Of a stretch of DNA of 64,000 bases, positions 8,170 to 17,515 are shown in pieces. The stretch is from assembly GCA_965601485.1 (NCBI GenBank), contig OZ271846.1:1426001-1490000 (forward strand). Reading direction: 5' to 3'. The stretch's first letter is position 1. Each line of letters begins with the position of its first letter. A program made the translations under genes and the position numbers. The stretch is from Methylotenera_A aquatica. GTDB lineage: Bacteria; Pseudomonadota; Gammaproteobacteria; Burkholderiales; Methylophilaceae. The notes under the pieces were generated by a model. That model was not told the DNA's origin and did no database searches. It was given only the letters and a program-made list of their open reading frames with translations.

Positions 8170-10068
8170 CTAAGACTCAGCGTTTTCTTCTATTGTTTCA
8201 ATCAGTTCAGCAACACCTGTTTCTACCACCGATTTAAATTTGCAGCTTAACTCCATCAGCAAAGTATCAATATGCTTAATTTCTAACAGCACTTTGCTAC
8301 CCACTTTAAGCTCTGGCAGACCTGTCGTTGGAAGATTAGGTACTTTGGTGATAAAAAACATACCATCAATACGCACCAAATTTTCGCGCCAAACGGTTGC
8401 TATCACCTCTGTTAATTGTTCTTGAATCAAGTATTGCAGGCACCAGTAGCGCTCCATTCGGGTTTGAAATTCGCTGTAAGCGTTATAGGTTAAATCAAAG
8501 TTGCGAATAATCACATTCAGCTTGCCATCGGCCGAATTGTAAGGTGCCGGCTGGCTATTAATCATTGCAATTAATTGGCGCTGATTGATTAAATCGACAG
8601 CGCGCCTAAGCGGTGACGTGCACCATGAATATTGCGCCACGCCCAAGCCTTGATGGGGTTCTGCAGTGGATGTCATAAATACTTTGCCACCTGTTTGAGC
8701 TCGATAGATGCCTGCCAAGCCTGCCTGTTTTAATAATCCTCCCCAATGGCTATTGGCGTAAATCATCAACTCCGCCACTAGTTTATCCATGGGCGAGCCA
8801 CGCTCACGCGCAACGATTTTAACGATGCCATCTGTTACATAAAAGTTGTAATCAATTTGCGGCGCCCGATTAGGGTCGGCTTTACCACGCGCCACTTCTA
8901 AGTGTTCCGCCAAATTAAACAAAAATTTGAGCTTTTCCCAGTATGGGTGGCCGCTGTCAGTTTCTAATGTATTTGCATTAAAAAACGGCTCAATCGCATC
9001 ATGACGTAAGTTATCAGCAACTTTGATTTGTTCTAGTTTTGTTTCATGAGCCACAATTTCAAAATCTGGCGTCACTTCTATATACAAACTCAATGCCGGC
9101 TTTGTTTCACCAGCATCTAAGCTAAACGGCTTCACAACGGCATCTGGCAACATTGTGATTTTATTACCAGGCATATACACGGTAGATAATCGCGATAACA
9201 CAACGCTATCTAAAACTGAATCTGCAGGCACACCTAAACTTGGCGCGGCAATATGGATACCGACGCGCGTATTACCGCTTGCTAAAATTTCCAGACTAAA
9301 GGCATCATCAATTTCAGTGGTTGTTGCATCGTCTATACTAAAACACTCAACACTAGCTAATTCCAAATCAGCTGTGATTTCTGGTATATCAAACGCTGGA
9401 AAATTAACGCCATCGCTAAACATTTCGCGCAAAAATGCGCCCAAATGATAGTCGTGTGCATTTTGAATCAAGCCACAATCAGCCATTACCGTTAAGGCTA
9501 AGCGGCCTGATGATTGCGCAGCTTCATCAATCGCCTTCCATTCCAAGCTGTTTTTATCCGGGTTATAAATAAACGCATCGGCTTTTGCTGCAAAGCCTTC
9601 TGGCAATTCTTTGTTATTTAGCTTAGTGACCCAAGCCGCCATTTGTTCTGCCTGTATTTTCTTACGCTCTACCGCGGCCAATGCCAGTTTAAGGGTATCA
9701 GCAGGGGCGGCTTTATAGCGACCCTTGCCCTTGCGGTAAAAATACATGGGCGCACTGTGTAATTTAATGGCAGTGCCGGCAGCCTCAATTGAAGTAGGCT
9801 TTTTGCCATAATAGTCTGCAGCTAAATCGTCAAAGGAAAATTCTGGCTCGCCGCAGCATTCCCATAAAAAATCTACTTCTAAGCTATCGGCTTCCGCTAG
9901 TGCGGCTTCCATAAATCCTGTTAAAGCGGAATCAAAACGCAACAGCACATTGGCGGCTTTAATTTTAGAACGCTTGCCAGTGATAGATTCCACCTGCAAT
10001 GCGCTGTCGGTTTCGCTCATCACATTGGCAATTTTAAAGCTGCCTTCTTCTTCATAAAATACATTCAT
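8170..10068 (-). CDS. RNB-domain ribonuclease (RNase II/R family)
   Basis: A 632-residue 3'-5' exoribonuclease homologue. The RNB catalytic motif lies at about residues 244-257 (FSIDDATTTEIDDAF), giving the aspartate set that binds Mg2+. YSWCTSPLRRAVDLINQRQL further on is the conserved RNB signature with the arginines. The N-terminal cold-shock-like region is weak and the C-terminal S1 region (about 550-610) is divergent. The size is close to RNase II (about 640) and smaller than RNase R. It is first of three minus-strand genes, followed by the SpeE-like gene and rlmL. Confidence 0.82.
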   Translation of the reverse strand: MNVFYEEEGSFKIANVMSETDSALQVESITGKRSKIKAANVLLRFDSALTGFMEAALAEADSLEVDFLWECCGEPEFSFDDLAADYYGKKPTSIEAAGTAIKLHSAPMYFYRKGKGRYKAAPADTLKLALAAVERKKIQAEQMAAWVTKLNNKELPEGFAAKADAFIYNPDKNSLEWKAIDEAAQSSGRLALTVMADCGLIQNAHDYHLGAFLREMFSDGVNFPAFDIPEITADLELASVECFSIDDATTTEIDDAFSLEILASGNTRVGIHIAAPSLGVPADSVLDSVVLSRLSTVYMPGNKITMLPDAVVKPFSLDAGETKPALSLYIEVTPDFEIVAHETKLEQIKVADNLRHDAIEPFFNANTLETDSGHPYWEKLKFLFNLAEHLEVARGKADPNRAPQIDYNFYVTDGIVKIVARERGSPMDKLVAELMIYANSHWGGLLKQAGLAGIYRAQTGGKVFMTSTAEPHQGLGVAQYSWCTSPLRRAVDLINQRQLIAMINSQPAPYNSADGKLNVIIRNFDLTYNAYSEFQTRMERYWCLQYLIQEQLTEVIATVWRENLVRIDGMFFITKVPNLPTTGLPELKVGSKVLLEIKHIDTLLMELSCKFKSVVETGVAELIETIEENAES

Positions 10069-10136
10069 GCACGCATTTTACCGTAATTCAGCAACTCACT
10101 TGCTGATAGTGGCGTATTTAAGGCTAAAATACAGGT

Positions 10137-11153
10137 ATGGATAAACGCATTCCCGTCACTCTTCTTACTGGTTTTTTAGGCTCTGGCAAAACCACACTGC
10201 TTAATCAATTATTATCTAATCCCGCTATGCATGACACGGCGGTGATTATTAATGAGCTGGGCGAAACAGGGCTAGACCACATTTTAGCTACCCACATTGA
10301 AAGCGAACATATTGCTGACAACACAGTTTTATTGAGCAGCGGCTGTTTATGCTGCACGCTTAAAAATGAGTTGGCTGATACCATGCGCGATTTATTTTTT
10401 AAACGTGCACTAGAAGCCATTCCACAATTTAATCGTTTGGTAATTGAAACCACAGGCATGGCAGACCCCGGCCCTATTTTGGGGAACCTGATGAATGAGC
10501 CAGTGATTGAATCTACGTTTAGGCTAGATGCGGTGATTGTTACCATCGATAGTCAATACGGAATGCAGCAAATTGAGCAACATGCTGAAGCACGCAAGCA
10601 AGCGGCGGTGGCTGACGTTTTATTGTTGACCAAAACAGATTTAGCAACGCCTGAGCAATTAAGCGAGTTAAAAGAAAAACTGATTGCGATAAACTCCAGT
10701 GCAACGCAACATCGCGTATTAAATGGTGAGATAGATCCACAATTTATTATTGATGTCGGGCTGTTTGATTTAGCAACCAAGCAACCGGAGCCGCAACGCT
10801 GGTTGCGCGTACCTATAACATCAGCCAAGCCAAAAGGCACTTTGCCACAAGCAGTGCATGATGATGAAATTACCAGTTTTACAGTTTTTATGCCCAAGCC
10901 ACTTAATTGGCGTGATTTAAAACCAGTAATTCTAAAAATATGTCAAACCTATGGTAAAAATTTGCTACGATTAAAAGGTATTATCCATGCCGAAGACCAA
11001 CCCGCCCCGCTAGCGATTCATGCTGTGCACTTTACGCCCTACCCAGCCACGCTACTTGAAGGATGGGATGAAGAGGAAGCGATTTCTAGAATTGTGTTGA
11101 TTGGCAAAGGCATGAATGAAGCAATTATTCGAAAACTATTAACGCAAATTTAA
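10137..11153 (+). CDS. CobW/COG0523-family GTP-binding metallochaperone
   Basis: A 338-residue G3E-family GTPase. Walker A GFLGSGKTT lies at 12-20, the metal-binding C-x-C-C motif at C70/C72/C73 (SSGCLCCTL), then ETTGMADPGPI (Walker B region) and LLTKTDL (G4). The C-terminal CobW_C domain follows (HDDEITSFTVFMPKPL). These proteins deliver metals, often zinc, to client enzymes. No metal-responsive operator was recognised, so the metal is not known. It is divergent from the RNB operon. Confidence 0.87.
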   Translation: MDKRIPVTLLTGFLGSGKTTLLNQLLSNPAMHDTAVIINELGETGLDHILATHIESEHIADNTVLLSSGCLCCTLKNELADTMRDLFFKRALEAIPQFNRLVIETTGMADPGPILGNLMNEPVIESTFRLDAVIVTIDSQYGMQQIEQHAEARKQAAVADVLLLTKTDLATPEQLSELKEKLIAINSSATQHRVLNGEIDPQFIIDVGLFDLATKQPEPQRWLRVPITSAKPKGTLPQAVHDDEITSFTVFMPKPLNWRDLKPVILKICQTYGKNLLRLKGIIHAEDQPAPLAIHAVHFTPYPATLLEGWDEEEAISRIVLIGKGMNEAIIRKLLTQI

Positions 11154-11175
11154 GTAAAATTTTTCTTGAATGCTG

Positions 11176-11202
11176 CGCATTAATCCACTATAGATTAATG
11201 CG
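11176..11202 (+). terminator. Hairpin downstream of the CobW-type gene
   Basis: CGCATTAATC (11176-11185) and GATTAATGCG (11193-11202) form a perfect 10-bp stem with a seven-base loop 23 bases after the stop. A T-run after the stem is lacking, so termination is likely but not certain. Confidence 0.4.
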
Positions 11203-11220
11203 TATTGGTAACAAACGGCA

Positions 11221-11403
11221 TCCATCGCTATGAAGTCAAAAATATCATCACCTACATCAGACTATCAGATGGAGCAATCATTATGTAAGCGGTAAAAAAA
11301 AAGTAGTCTCTAGCTTTATGTTTAGCAATGGCAAATACGCTTTTAGCGGCAAGGATAACAAAGCAAGCTTGACCCTAGATAGAATGCTTATTGAGAATAG
11401 CTA
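11221..11403 (+). pseudogene. Possible remnant of a small gene in the 313-base gap 11154-11466
   Basis: Two open pieces in different frames read as one short product. The first ends DGAIIM before a TAA. The second reads SGKKKVVSSFMFSNGKYAF and then SGKDNKASLTLDRMLIENS before a stop at 11401-11403. The break falls near a run of nine A at about 11293-11301. No start or ribosome site is convincing and no family was recognised. Nothing else was seen in this gap apart from the hairpin at 11176-11202. Confidence 0.25.
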
Positions 11404-11466
11404 AATAAGTCCTTATTTTGAACCTACTCTTAAGAACATAGACTAAAAAAGTACAAAAAATCAGTC

Positions 11467-12396
11467 TTATAATTCAGTTTTATAGTTCTGCCCAAAAAAT
11501 TCAATCATCATAAATTCTTCTAATCCAGCGCTATCTTCTGGCCTAGCAGACATCACAATGGTGCGATTCAAACGATGCGAATCCCAATTAAAGTCACCCT
11601 TGTAATGCTGGCGAATCAAGCTAATCATTTTTTTAATCATCACCAAACGCACATCTTGCCCAGATTGCGCCTGCACTTCAAAAAATTCACGCCTGGCACT
11701 ACTAAAACTATTGGTCCAGCCGTTAAAAGAAAAGCTAGCACTACGTGCTTCTAAACTGGTGATTTCAAAAATGCCATTAACACCTGTTTCAAAATTACGC
11801 TTAATATTGGCATCGCGTTTTTGCTCCGCGCTAGGGCCTAACTCTTTCGCAGTAGCTTCAGCATTTATACGCGCGGCATCCGACTCTTGCGTTGCGCGAC
11901 GCGCACGCTGTTGATTGACATAAGCCATCATATCTACTGGTGCCTCTTCTGGCTTGGGTTCTGTTGGCACTGATTCTTGTGGAAGGCTTAGATTTGGCGT
12001 TGTTTTTTCTAGTGTTGGTTCAGTTGTGCTCAGCACATCGGGCACTTTAAAAACAGGTTTTTTAGCTTGCGCTTCTGGTTTCTGCGCGATCAGCTTGGGT
12101 TGAGACTTAACTGGTTCAGGCATCACTTCTTTGGGCGATGCGGGTTGTTCAACGGGTGTTTCTGCTATTTTTTTCTTAGGAGTAGTTGATGCTAAACTTA
12201 CATTTAACTCACGCGCCGGCAGCTCCGCCGCTTGATCTTGTTCAAATTTTGGTAACACTGAAAATAAAATAATGGCATGAATTAGCAGCGAAACAATAAT
12301 CGCTATCAGCCAATTGCAGCTAATCCGAACGCGAAAAAATCTATCGCCGCGCGACTTTAATAAAAACGCATCAAATTGATTCTCTAAATTCTGCAT
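11467..12396 (-). CDS. TonB-like single-pass membrane protein of unknown function
   Basis: A 309-residue protein with one N-terminal membrane helix (about 27-48, LIAIIVSLLIHAIILF). A long proline-, lysine- and glutamate-rich linker follows (about 60-170) and then a globular C-terminal part (about 205-309). The architecture resembles TonB/TolA-type periplasm-spanning proteins, but no TonB C-terminal motif was recognised. It starts 18 bases after the hrpA stop on the same strand, so it is probably the second gene of an hrpA transcript. Confidence 0.7.
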   Translation of the reverse strand: MQNLENQFDAFLLKSRGDRFFRVRISCNWLIAIIVSLLIHAIILFSVLPKFEQDQAAELPARELNVSLASTTPKKKIAETPVEQPASPKEVMPEPVKSQPKLIAQKPEAQAKKPVFKVPDVLSTTEPTLEKTTPNLSLPQESVPTEPKPEEAPVDMMAYVNQQRARRATQESDAARINAEATAKELGPSAEQKRDANIKRNFETGVNGIFEITSLEARSASFSFNGWTNSFSSARREFFEVQAQSGQDVRLVMIKKMISLIRQHYKGDFNWDSHRLNRTIVMSARPEDSAGLEEFMMIEFFGQNYKTEL

Positions 12397-12414
12397 TAAA
12401 ACGTTTGCGTCAAA

Positions 12415-15400
12415 TTAGAAGCGCATCTCGGTCCAAATTTTATCTAATCGTTTGGTTGAGATTGGCATAGGTGTTTTGAGTTCTTGCGCAAAAAGCGACA
12501 CGCGTAGCTCTTCTATTAGCCAGCGAAAATCGTGTAATGCAGGCGGAATATCTATGTGTGACTCTTGCAAATTATTCACTTTATCTTGCCATTTTTGCCA
12601 TATTAACCTAACACTTGCGGCGTTTTTTCCATCACGGTCTGGGTTAGTAGGTTGCTTTTGTATTCTTAAATTCAACGCTTTTAAGTAACGTGGAATGTGT
12701 TGCAAATACTCCCAAGGCGTTTGTGTAAAACAGTTTTTGTAAACCATGAGATTGATTTGTTGTTCTATATCTTTTTTGAGTCTATTTACCGTCGCAGGCA
12801 TTTTGGCTTGCATATTAATCAGTGCCTGATACTCGGTCGCCACCGCCTGCACTTGCCTTACAATTGCCTGACTCACAGCAGGCAAGCGCGTTCGCGCTCT
12901 GGCTTTTAATTTCATAAAATCGGCATTAGAACGCGGCAAATCATCTTCTCCAATAAAGGCACGGTCTGCAATCGCTGTAATCATATCCTCACGCAAATCG
13001 TCAGGCGACATGATGCTTCTGAACGTTAGCGCGTATTGATTAAAATTAGGTAAGCTTTTTTCCAGTTGCTTAATCTGTTCTTTTAACTCAAAACGCATTA
13101 AGCGGCAAACACCTTTACGTAAACTTACATCTGCCTCAATCGCGGTATCAAACAATTTAACCGACACCGAATCGATATTGTCCTCAAGCGCAGGGTACCC
13201 CGTGACTTTTACGCCATCGCGCTCAAAGCTTATGGTTTGCGGCAAATCACCAAAATCCCATTGTTTTAAGCCTATTTTTTCAATGTCGGGCGATGTATTT
13301 CTAAAGGTAAGCTGTGCCGCTTGCCCCAATTGCTTTTGCAAAGTGCGCCAATCACGACCCATTGCCAACTCGCAACCAGCATCATCCACTACTCTAAAAT
13401 TCATCAATAGATGCGCAGGTGTTTCATCTACCCAATCTTCCACACCGACTTTTAAAGTCGTTACACGCTGGATATACGCGGCCAATTGTGGCTTGATAGG
13501 CGCTATTGCAATAGGGTTTTGATCTAAAAATCCTGTCACAAATTCTGGCACAGGCACACAAACGCGCCTGAAATTTTTGGGTAAGGCTTTGACTAAATAA
13601 GTTAATTTTTCACGCAGCATGCCCGGCACTAGCCACTCAGTAACAGTGGGGTCTAGCTGATTTAACAATGCAAGCGGCACTGTTGCTGTTACACCATCTA
13701 AAATATGGTTGGGTTCAAAGCGATATTTAAGTGGGATTTCAATTGATTGTTTTCCATCAATACCCTTTAAGACCATTTTTTCTGGAAACTGCATCGCCGT
13801 AATGGCATCGGCGCCGTGACGCATTAAATCATCGCGAGTTAAATACAGCAGTTTTGGGTTAAGATTTTCTGCACCCTCACCCCATTTCTCAAAGCTTGAT
13901 GCTTGGCAAATATCAGCAGGAATTTTGCTATCGTAAAACGCAAATAATTGATTCTCATCTATCAGCACGTCCTGACGGCGCGCCTTATGCTCTAATTCTT
14001 CAACTTCAGCGATTAAACGCTCATTTTCTTTAAAAAAGGCTGATTTCGTATCGAATTCACCATTAGCCAAAGCTTCGCGAATAAATATTTCGCGTGATTC
14101 TTGCGGGTTAATGGGGCCATAATGCACTCGGCGCTTATAGATAATAGTTAAGCCATACAAGGAAACGCGCTCCCATGCGTTGACCATGCCCATTTTTCTA
14201 TCCCAGCGCGGGTCTGAATAATGGCTTTCGGTTAAGCCGCGCGCTAATGGCTCAATCCATTCAGGCTCAATTTTGGCTACACAACGTGCGTATAATTTAC
14301 TAGTATCCACTAACTCGGCAGCAATCACCCATTTAGGTCTCGTTTTCTTTAACGTACTTCCAGGCGCAACAAAAAAGCGAATGCCGCGCGCACCAGCGTA
14401 GCTGTCATTATCACCATCTTTAAAGCCAATATTGCCTAGCAAGCCGGCCAATAAAGCCTTATGAATTTGTTCGAAATTAGCTGGCTCTGTATTTAGCTTT
14501 AGTTCTAACTCTTCTGTAATTTGCTTAATTTGCCCATGCAACTCGCGCCATTCTTTAAGCCGTAAAAATGATAAAAAATTGGCATGGCATTGATTCAGTA
14601 AGTCTTTATTCGATTTTTTGGTTTTTAATACATTATCGTAAAAATCCCAAATTTTCAGATAGCTCATAAAGTCCGAATGTTCAGCGGCAAATTTACTATG
14701 CGCATTATCAGCGGCTTCCCGCTTATCCATTGGCCGTTCGCGCGGGTCTTGCATGCTTAATACGCTGGCAATAATCAATATTTCTCTTAGGCAATTTTCA
14801 CGTTTTGCAGCCAAAATCATACGTCCAACGCGTGGGTCTAGCGGCAATTTTGCCAGTTGTACTCCTGTTTCGGTAATTTGGCGTTTGTTATCTACCGCGC
14901 CAAGTTCTTGCAGCAACAAATACCCATCGGCAATTAATCTTGTTGAAGGAGGCTCAATAAACGGAAACTCGGTCACATCACCCAAGCGCAAAGCTGCCAT
15001 ACGCAGAATTACACTGGCCAGCGAGCTGCGCAAAATTTCAGGCTCTGTAAATTCCGGCCTGCTATCAAAATCTTGCTCAGAATACAATCGCACACAAATG
15101 CCATTTGAAACGCGTCCGCAACGACCAGCACGCTGCTTAGCAGCGGCTTGGCTAATTTTTTCTATTTGCAACTGCTCTACTTTGGCGCGGGTACTATAGC
15201 GATTTATACGCGCTAAACCTGCATCAATTACATACTTAATGCCAGGCACTGTAAGCGACGTTTCTGCTACGTTAGTGGCTAAAACAATTCGGCGACTGCC
15301 GTGTGGCTTAAATATCTTTTGCTGGTCTTCAATAGAAAGCCGTGCAAATAAAGGTAATACTTCAATATGCTTGAGCTTAGCGGAACGGCCTTGGTATTTA

Positions 15401-16443
15401 CGTAAATGCTCTGCGGTATCACGAATCTCTCGCTCACCCGGTAAAAATACTAAAATATCGCCATCACCTTGCCGCAGTAAATCATCGGCGGCATCCATAA
15501 TGGCTTCTTCTATAGCCTCTTCTTCATCGTCTTCTTCTAACCATCTAGCCTCAGTTTTAGCATTGCGCGCGATGCCAAAAATAGTGTCATCATCAAGGTC
15601 AAATTGTGCATTTTCTGTCAGATCTGTTTCTTTGGTGCGAAAACCCGCTTTGCCAAGTGGACGATAACGAATTTCTACTGGAAAGGTTCGGCCAGATACT
15701 TCAATAACGGGTGCACCGTTGAAATGCTTTGAAAACCTATCGGCATCAATGGTGGCAGAAGTGACAATGACTTTTAAATCGGGGCGTTTAGGCAGCAACT
15801 GCTTTAAATAGCCCAACAGAAAATCGATATTCAGGCTACGTTCATGCGCTTCATCGATAATAATCGTGTCATACGCATTTAAAAACTTATCACCTTGCGT
15901 TTCGGCCAGTAAGATACCGTCTGTCATCAGCTTCACATAACTGCCTTCTGATAACTTATCATTAAAGCGCACTTTGTAACCCACCACTCCGCCCAACGGG
16001 CTTTGTAGCTCTTGCGCAATGCGGCTTGCCACCGAGCGCGCCGCAATACGGCGTGGCTGAGTATGACCGATTAAACCCGCCACACCATGGCCCAGCTCTA
16101 AGCATATTTTAGGGATTTGCGTGGTTTTACCAGAGCCTGTTTCACCGCAAATAATTACCACTTGATTGCTGGCAATCGCGGCGGCAATTTCTGCTTTTTT
16201 GCTGCTAACAGGCAACTCTAAAGGATATTCAGGTTTGGGTAAGTTTATTAATCGCTGTTGATACTTAGCTTGCGATAGCTGGATTTTCCGTGCGATTTCA
16301 GTCAATGACTTTTCTAATGACTTGTTTTGATTAACAAGTGATTGTGATTGTTTAAGCTGACTACTTAAGCGAAAGCGATCGACCAGCATACAGCTGGATA
16401 ACGATTTTAAGAGCTGGGGGATATTCAAAGCATTTGTTTGCAT
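12415..16443 (-). CDS. hrpA: ATP-dependent RNA helicase HrpA
   Basis: A 1342-residue DEAH-box helicase. Walker A is GETGSGKTTQIP near residue 97, motif II is DEAHERS near 197 and motif III is TSATIDADRF. Motifs V and VI include ATNVAETSLTVPG and QRAGRCGRV. HA2 and OB regions and the long C-terminal DUF3418 region complete the protein, and the length fits HrpA (about 1300). HrpA resolves stalled or collided ribosomes in E. coli. No frameshift was seen. Confidence 0.95.
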   Translation of the reverse strand: MQTNALNIPQLLKSLSSCMLVDRFRLSSQLKQSQSLVNQNKSLEKSLTEIARKIQLSQAKYQQRLINLPKPEYPLELPVSSKKAEIAAAIASNQVVIICGETGSGKTTQIPKICLELGHGVAGLIGHTQPRRIAARSVASRIAQELQSPLGGVVGYKVRFNDKLSEGSYVKLMTDGILLAETQGDKFLNAYDTIIIDEAHERSLNIDFLLGYLKQLLPKRPDLKVIVTSATIDADRFSKHFNGAPVIEVSGRTFPVEIRYRPLGKAGFRTKETDLTENAQFDLDDDTIFGIARNAKTEARWLEEDDEEEAIEEAIMDAADDLLRQGDGDILVFLPGEREIRDTAEHLRKYQGRSAKLKHIEVLPLFARLSIEDQQKIFKPHGSRRIVLATNVAETSLTVPGIKYVIDAGLARINRYSTRAKVEQLQIEKISQAAAKQRAGRCGRVSNGICVRLYSEQDFDSRPEFTEPEILRSSLASVILRMAALRLGDVTEFPFIEPPSTRLIADGYLLLQELGAVDNKRQITETGVQLAKLPLDPRVGRMILAAKRENCLREILIIASVLSMQDPRERPMDKREAADNAHSKFAAEHSDFMSYLKIWDFYDNVLKTKKSNKDLLNQCHANFLSFLRLKEWRELHGQIKQITEELELKLNTEPANFEQIHKALLAGLLGNIGFKDGDNDSYAGARGIRFFVAPGSTLKKTRPKWVIAAELVDTSKLYARCVAKIEPEWIEPLARGLTESHYSDPRWDRKMGMVNAWERVSLYGLTIIYKRRVHYGPINPQESREIFIREALANGEFDTKSAFFKENERLIAEVEELEHKARRQDVLIDENQLFAFYDSKIPADICQASSFEKWGEGAENLNPKLLYLTRDDLMRHGADAITAMQFPEKMVLKGIDGKQSIEIPLKYRFEPNHILDGVTATVPLALLNQLDPTVTEWLVPGMLREKLTYLVKALPKNFRRVCVPVPEFVTGFLDQNPIAIAPIKPQLAAYIQRVTTLKVGVEDWVDETPAHLLMNFRVVDDAGCELAMGRDWRTLQKQLGQAAQLTFRNTSPDIEKIGLKQWDFGDLPQTISFERDGVKVTGYPALEDNIDSVSVKLFDTAIEADVSLRKGVCRLMRFELKEQIKQLEKSLPNFNQYALTFRSIMSPDDLREDMITAIADRAFIGEDDLPRSNADFMKLKARARTRLPAVSQAIVRQVQAVATEYQALINMQAKMPATVNRLKKDIEQQINLMVYKNCFTQTPWEYLQHIPRYLKALNLRIQKQPTNPDRDGKNAASVRLIWQKWQDKVNNLQESHIDIPPALHDFRWLIEELRVSLFAQELKTPMPISTKRLDKIWTEMRF

Positions 16444-16597
16444 GCAGGATGCATTTTAACATGTGTCACTGATAACCGTATTATCAAGATTTGCAAGGTA
16501 ATGATTTTTTAACCTATTACTGGGATTGGTTAAAAGGCACCCCAGTTTTAAAGGCAGCGAAAAAAATAAAATTACTACAAGATATAGTGTTTACAGC

Positions 16598-16631
16598 AAA
16601 AAAGAGTACGCCTCAATAAAATTGAAGGCGT
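16598..16631 (-). terminator. Intrinsic terminator of the broken PEP-CTERM gene
   Basis: ACGCCTCAA (16608-16616) and TTGAAGGCGT (16622-16631) pair with one bulge. On the minus strand the stem is followed by a run of six T, seen as AAAAAA at 16598-16603. It lies downstream of the PEP-CTERM remnant. Confidence 0.6.
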
Positions 16632-16678
16632 GCTAAAGGGGGTTAAAAAGTAAATTAGTTGACCACTATTGCCAGTAT

Positions 16679-16993
16679 TTAAACATTTTTACGACGTGAG
16701 CTAGCAACTATAAAACCCAAGCCAGCTAATAACATGGCAGGGTTTTCCGGCTCTGTCACAGCGAATGTTAATGCCACGTCATCTAACCACAAGACCGATT
16801 AAAAAGCGTAATCGCCCAAATCAACCACACCAAACGCAAGCGTTACAGATGATGCAGCGGCAAATGTTTGGCTAAATACCCTAGCGCCTCTTGAAAAAGC
16901 ATAAGGCACAGAGCCAAAAGTGGCGATTGCCATGTTAGTTGCTGCATTTAATACTGCAGGACACAATAATTTTTTCCCATGATCACTTTTCAT
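16679..16993 (-). pseudogene. PEP-CTERM exported protein, 3' remnant broken by an in-frame stop
   Basis: The frame reads VTLAFGVVDLGDYAF, a TAA stop at 16799-16801, then in the same frame SVLWLDDVALTFAVTEPENP, a hydrophobic helix (AMLLAGLGFIVA) and a basic tail SSRRKNV. That is a PEP-CTERM sorting tail (EPEN in place of the usual PEP) on the end of a beta-sandwich domain. The upstream part of the gene with signal peptide is missing, so this is a C-terminal remnant carrying one nonsense codon. Intact relatives are anchored or processed by exosortase. A terminator remains downstream. Confidence 0.72.
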
Positions 16994-17008
16994 AAACGTT
17001 AAAAACAA

Positions 17009-17260
17009 CCTAAGGCCGCTTTTAACTGCTTTAACATGTGACCACTTTAAAAACTAAAAAAAGATAAAAAATTAAGATTAGGCTTGGAAGTGTAGTCAGA
17101 TTCTACTAGTTTGCGCACAAACAGATTAAGCCAAAAAATTGGGCGCTAGAAACCATCCGTAAGGGATAAAAGCATATAAACTTGCTTTAAAATTAAGCAA
17201 TATAGGGATTAACTAATTATAATATTCAATATTTAAATCAAACACCATTTAACGGCTTAT
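17009..17260. other. Non-coding AT-rich stretch
   Basis: No open frame with a ribosome site was seen between the PEP-CTERM remnant and the small frame at 17261-17413. The upstream part of the decayed PEP-CTERM gene would be expected here but is not recognisable. Confidence 0.5.
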
Positions 17261-17413
17261 TTAGAAGCTCGTTTCTGAAGTGCTTAACGTTTCGCTAATG
17301 CTAAGCGCATCCAAATCGGCATCTACGACCAAGCTAAAATGTGACAAGCTCATATTATCTATCATGGCGTCAACACTATTAAATAGTTGCACAATTTTAT
17401 CCAGCATATTCAT
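17261..17413 (-). CDS. Candidate 50-residue acidic small protein
   Basis: ATG at 17413 runs 50 codons to TAA at 17261-17263. The product starts MNMLDKIVQLFNSVDAM and ends with a serine/threonine-rich tail (ISETLSTSETSF). An AAAGG ribosome site lies about eight bases before the ATG. No signal peptide or known domain was seen. It lies alone between the PEP-CTERM remnant and a methyltransferase gene. It may be a genuine small protein or a chance frame. Confidence 0.35.
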   Translation of the reverse strand: MNMLDKIVQLFNSVDAMIDNMSLSHFSLVVDADLDALSISETLSTSETSF

Positions 17414-17515
17414 GGTGTTAGCCTTTAATTGAGGATTATAAAAGTGTAATTATGACTATCTAATATGTCAAAAATGTTTAAGAATTAAGACAATTTAATG
17501 GCTTTAATTAATCAG

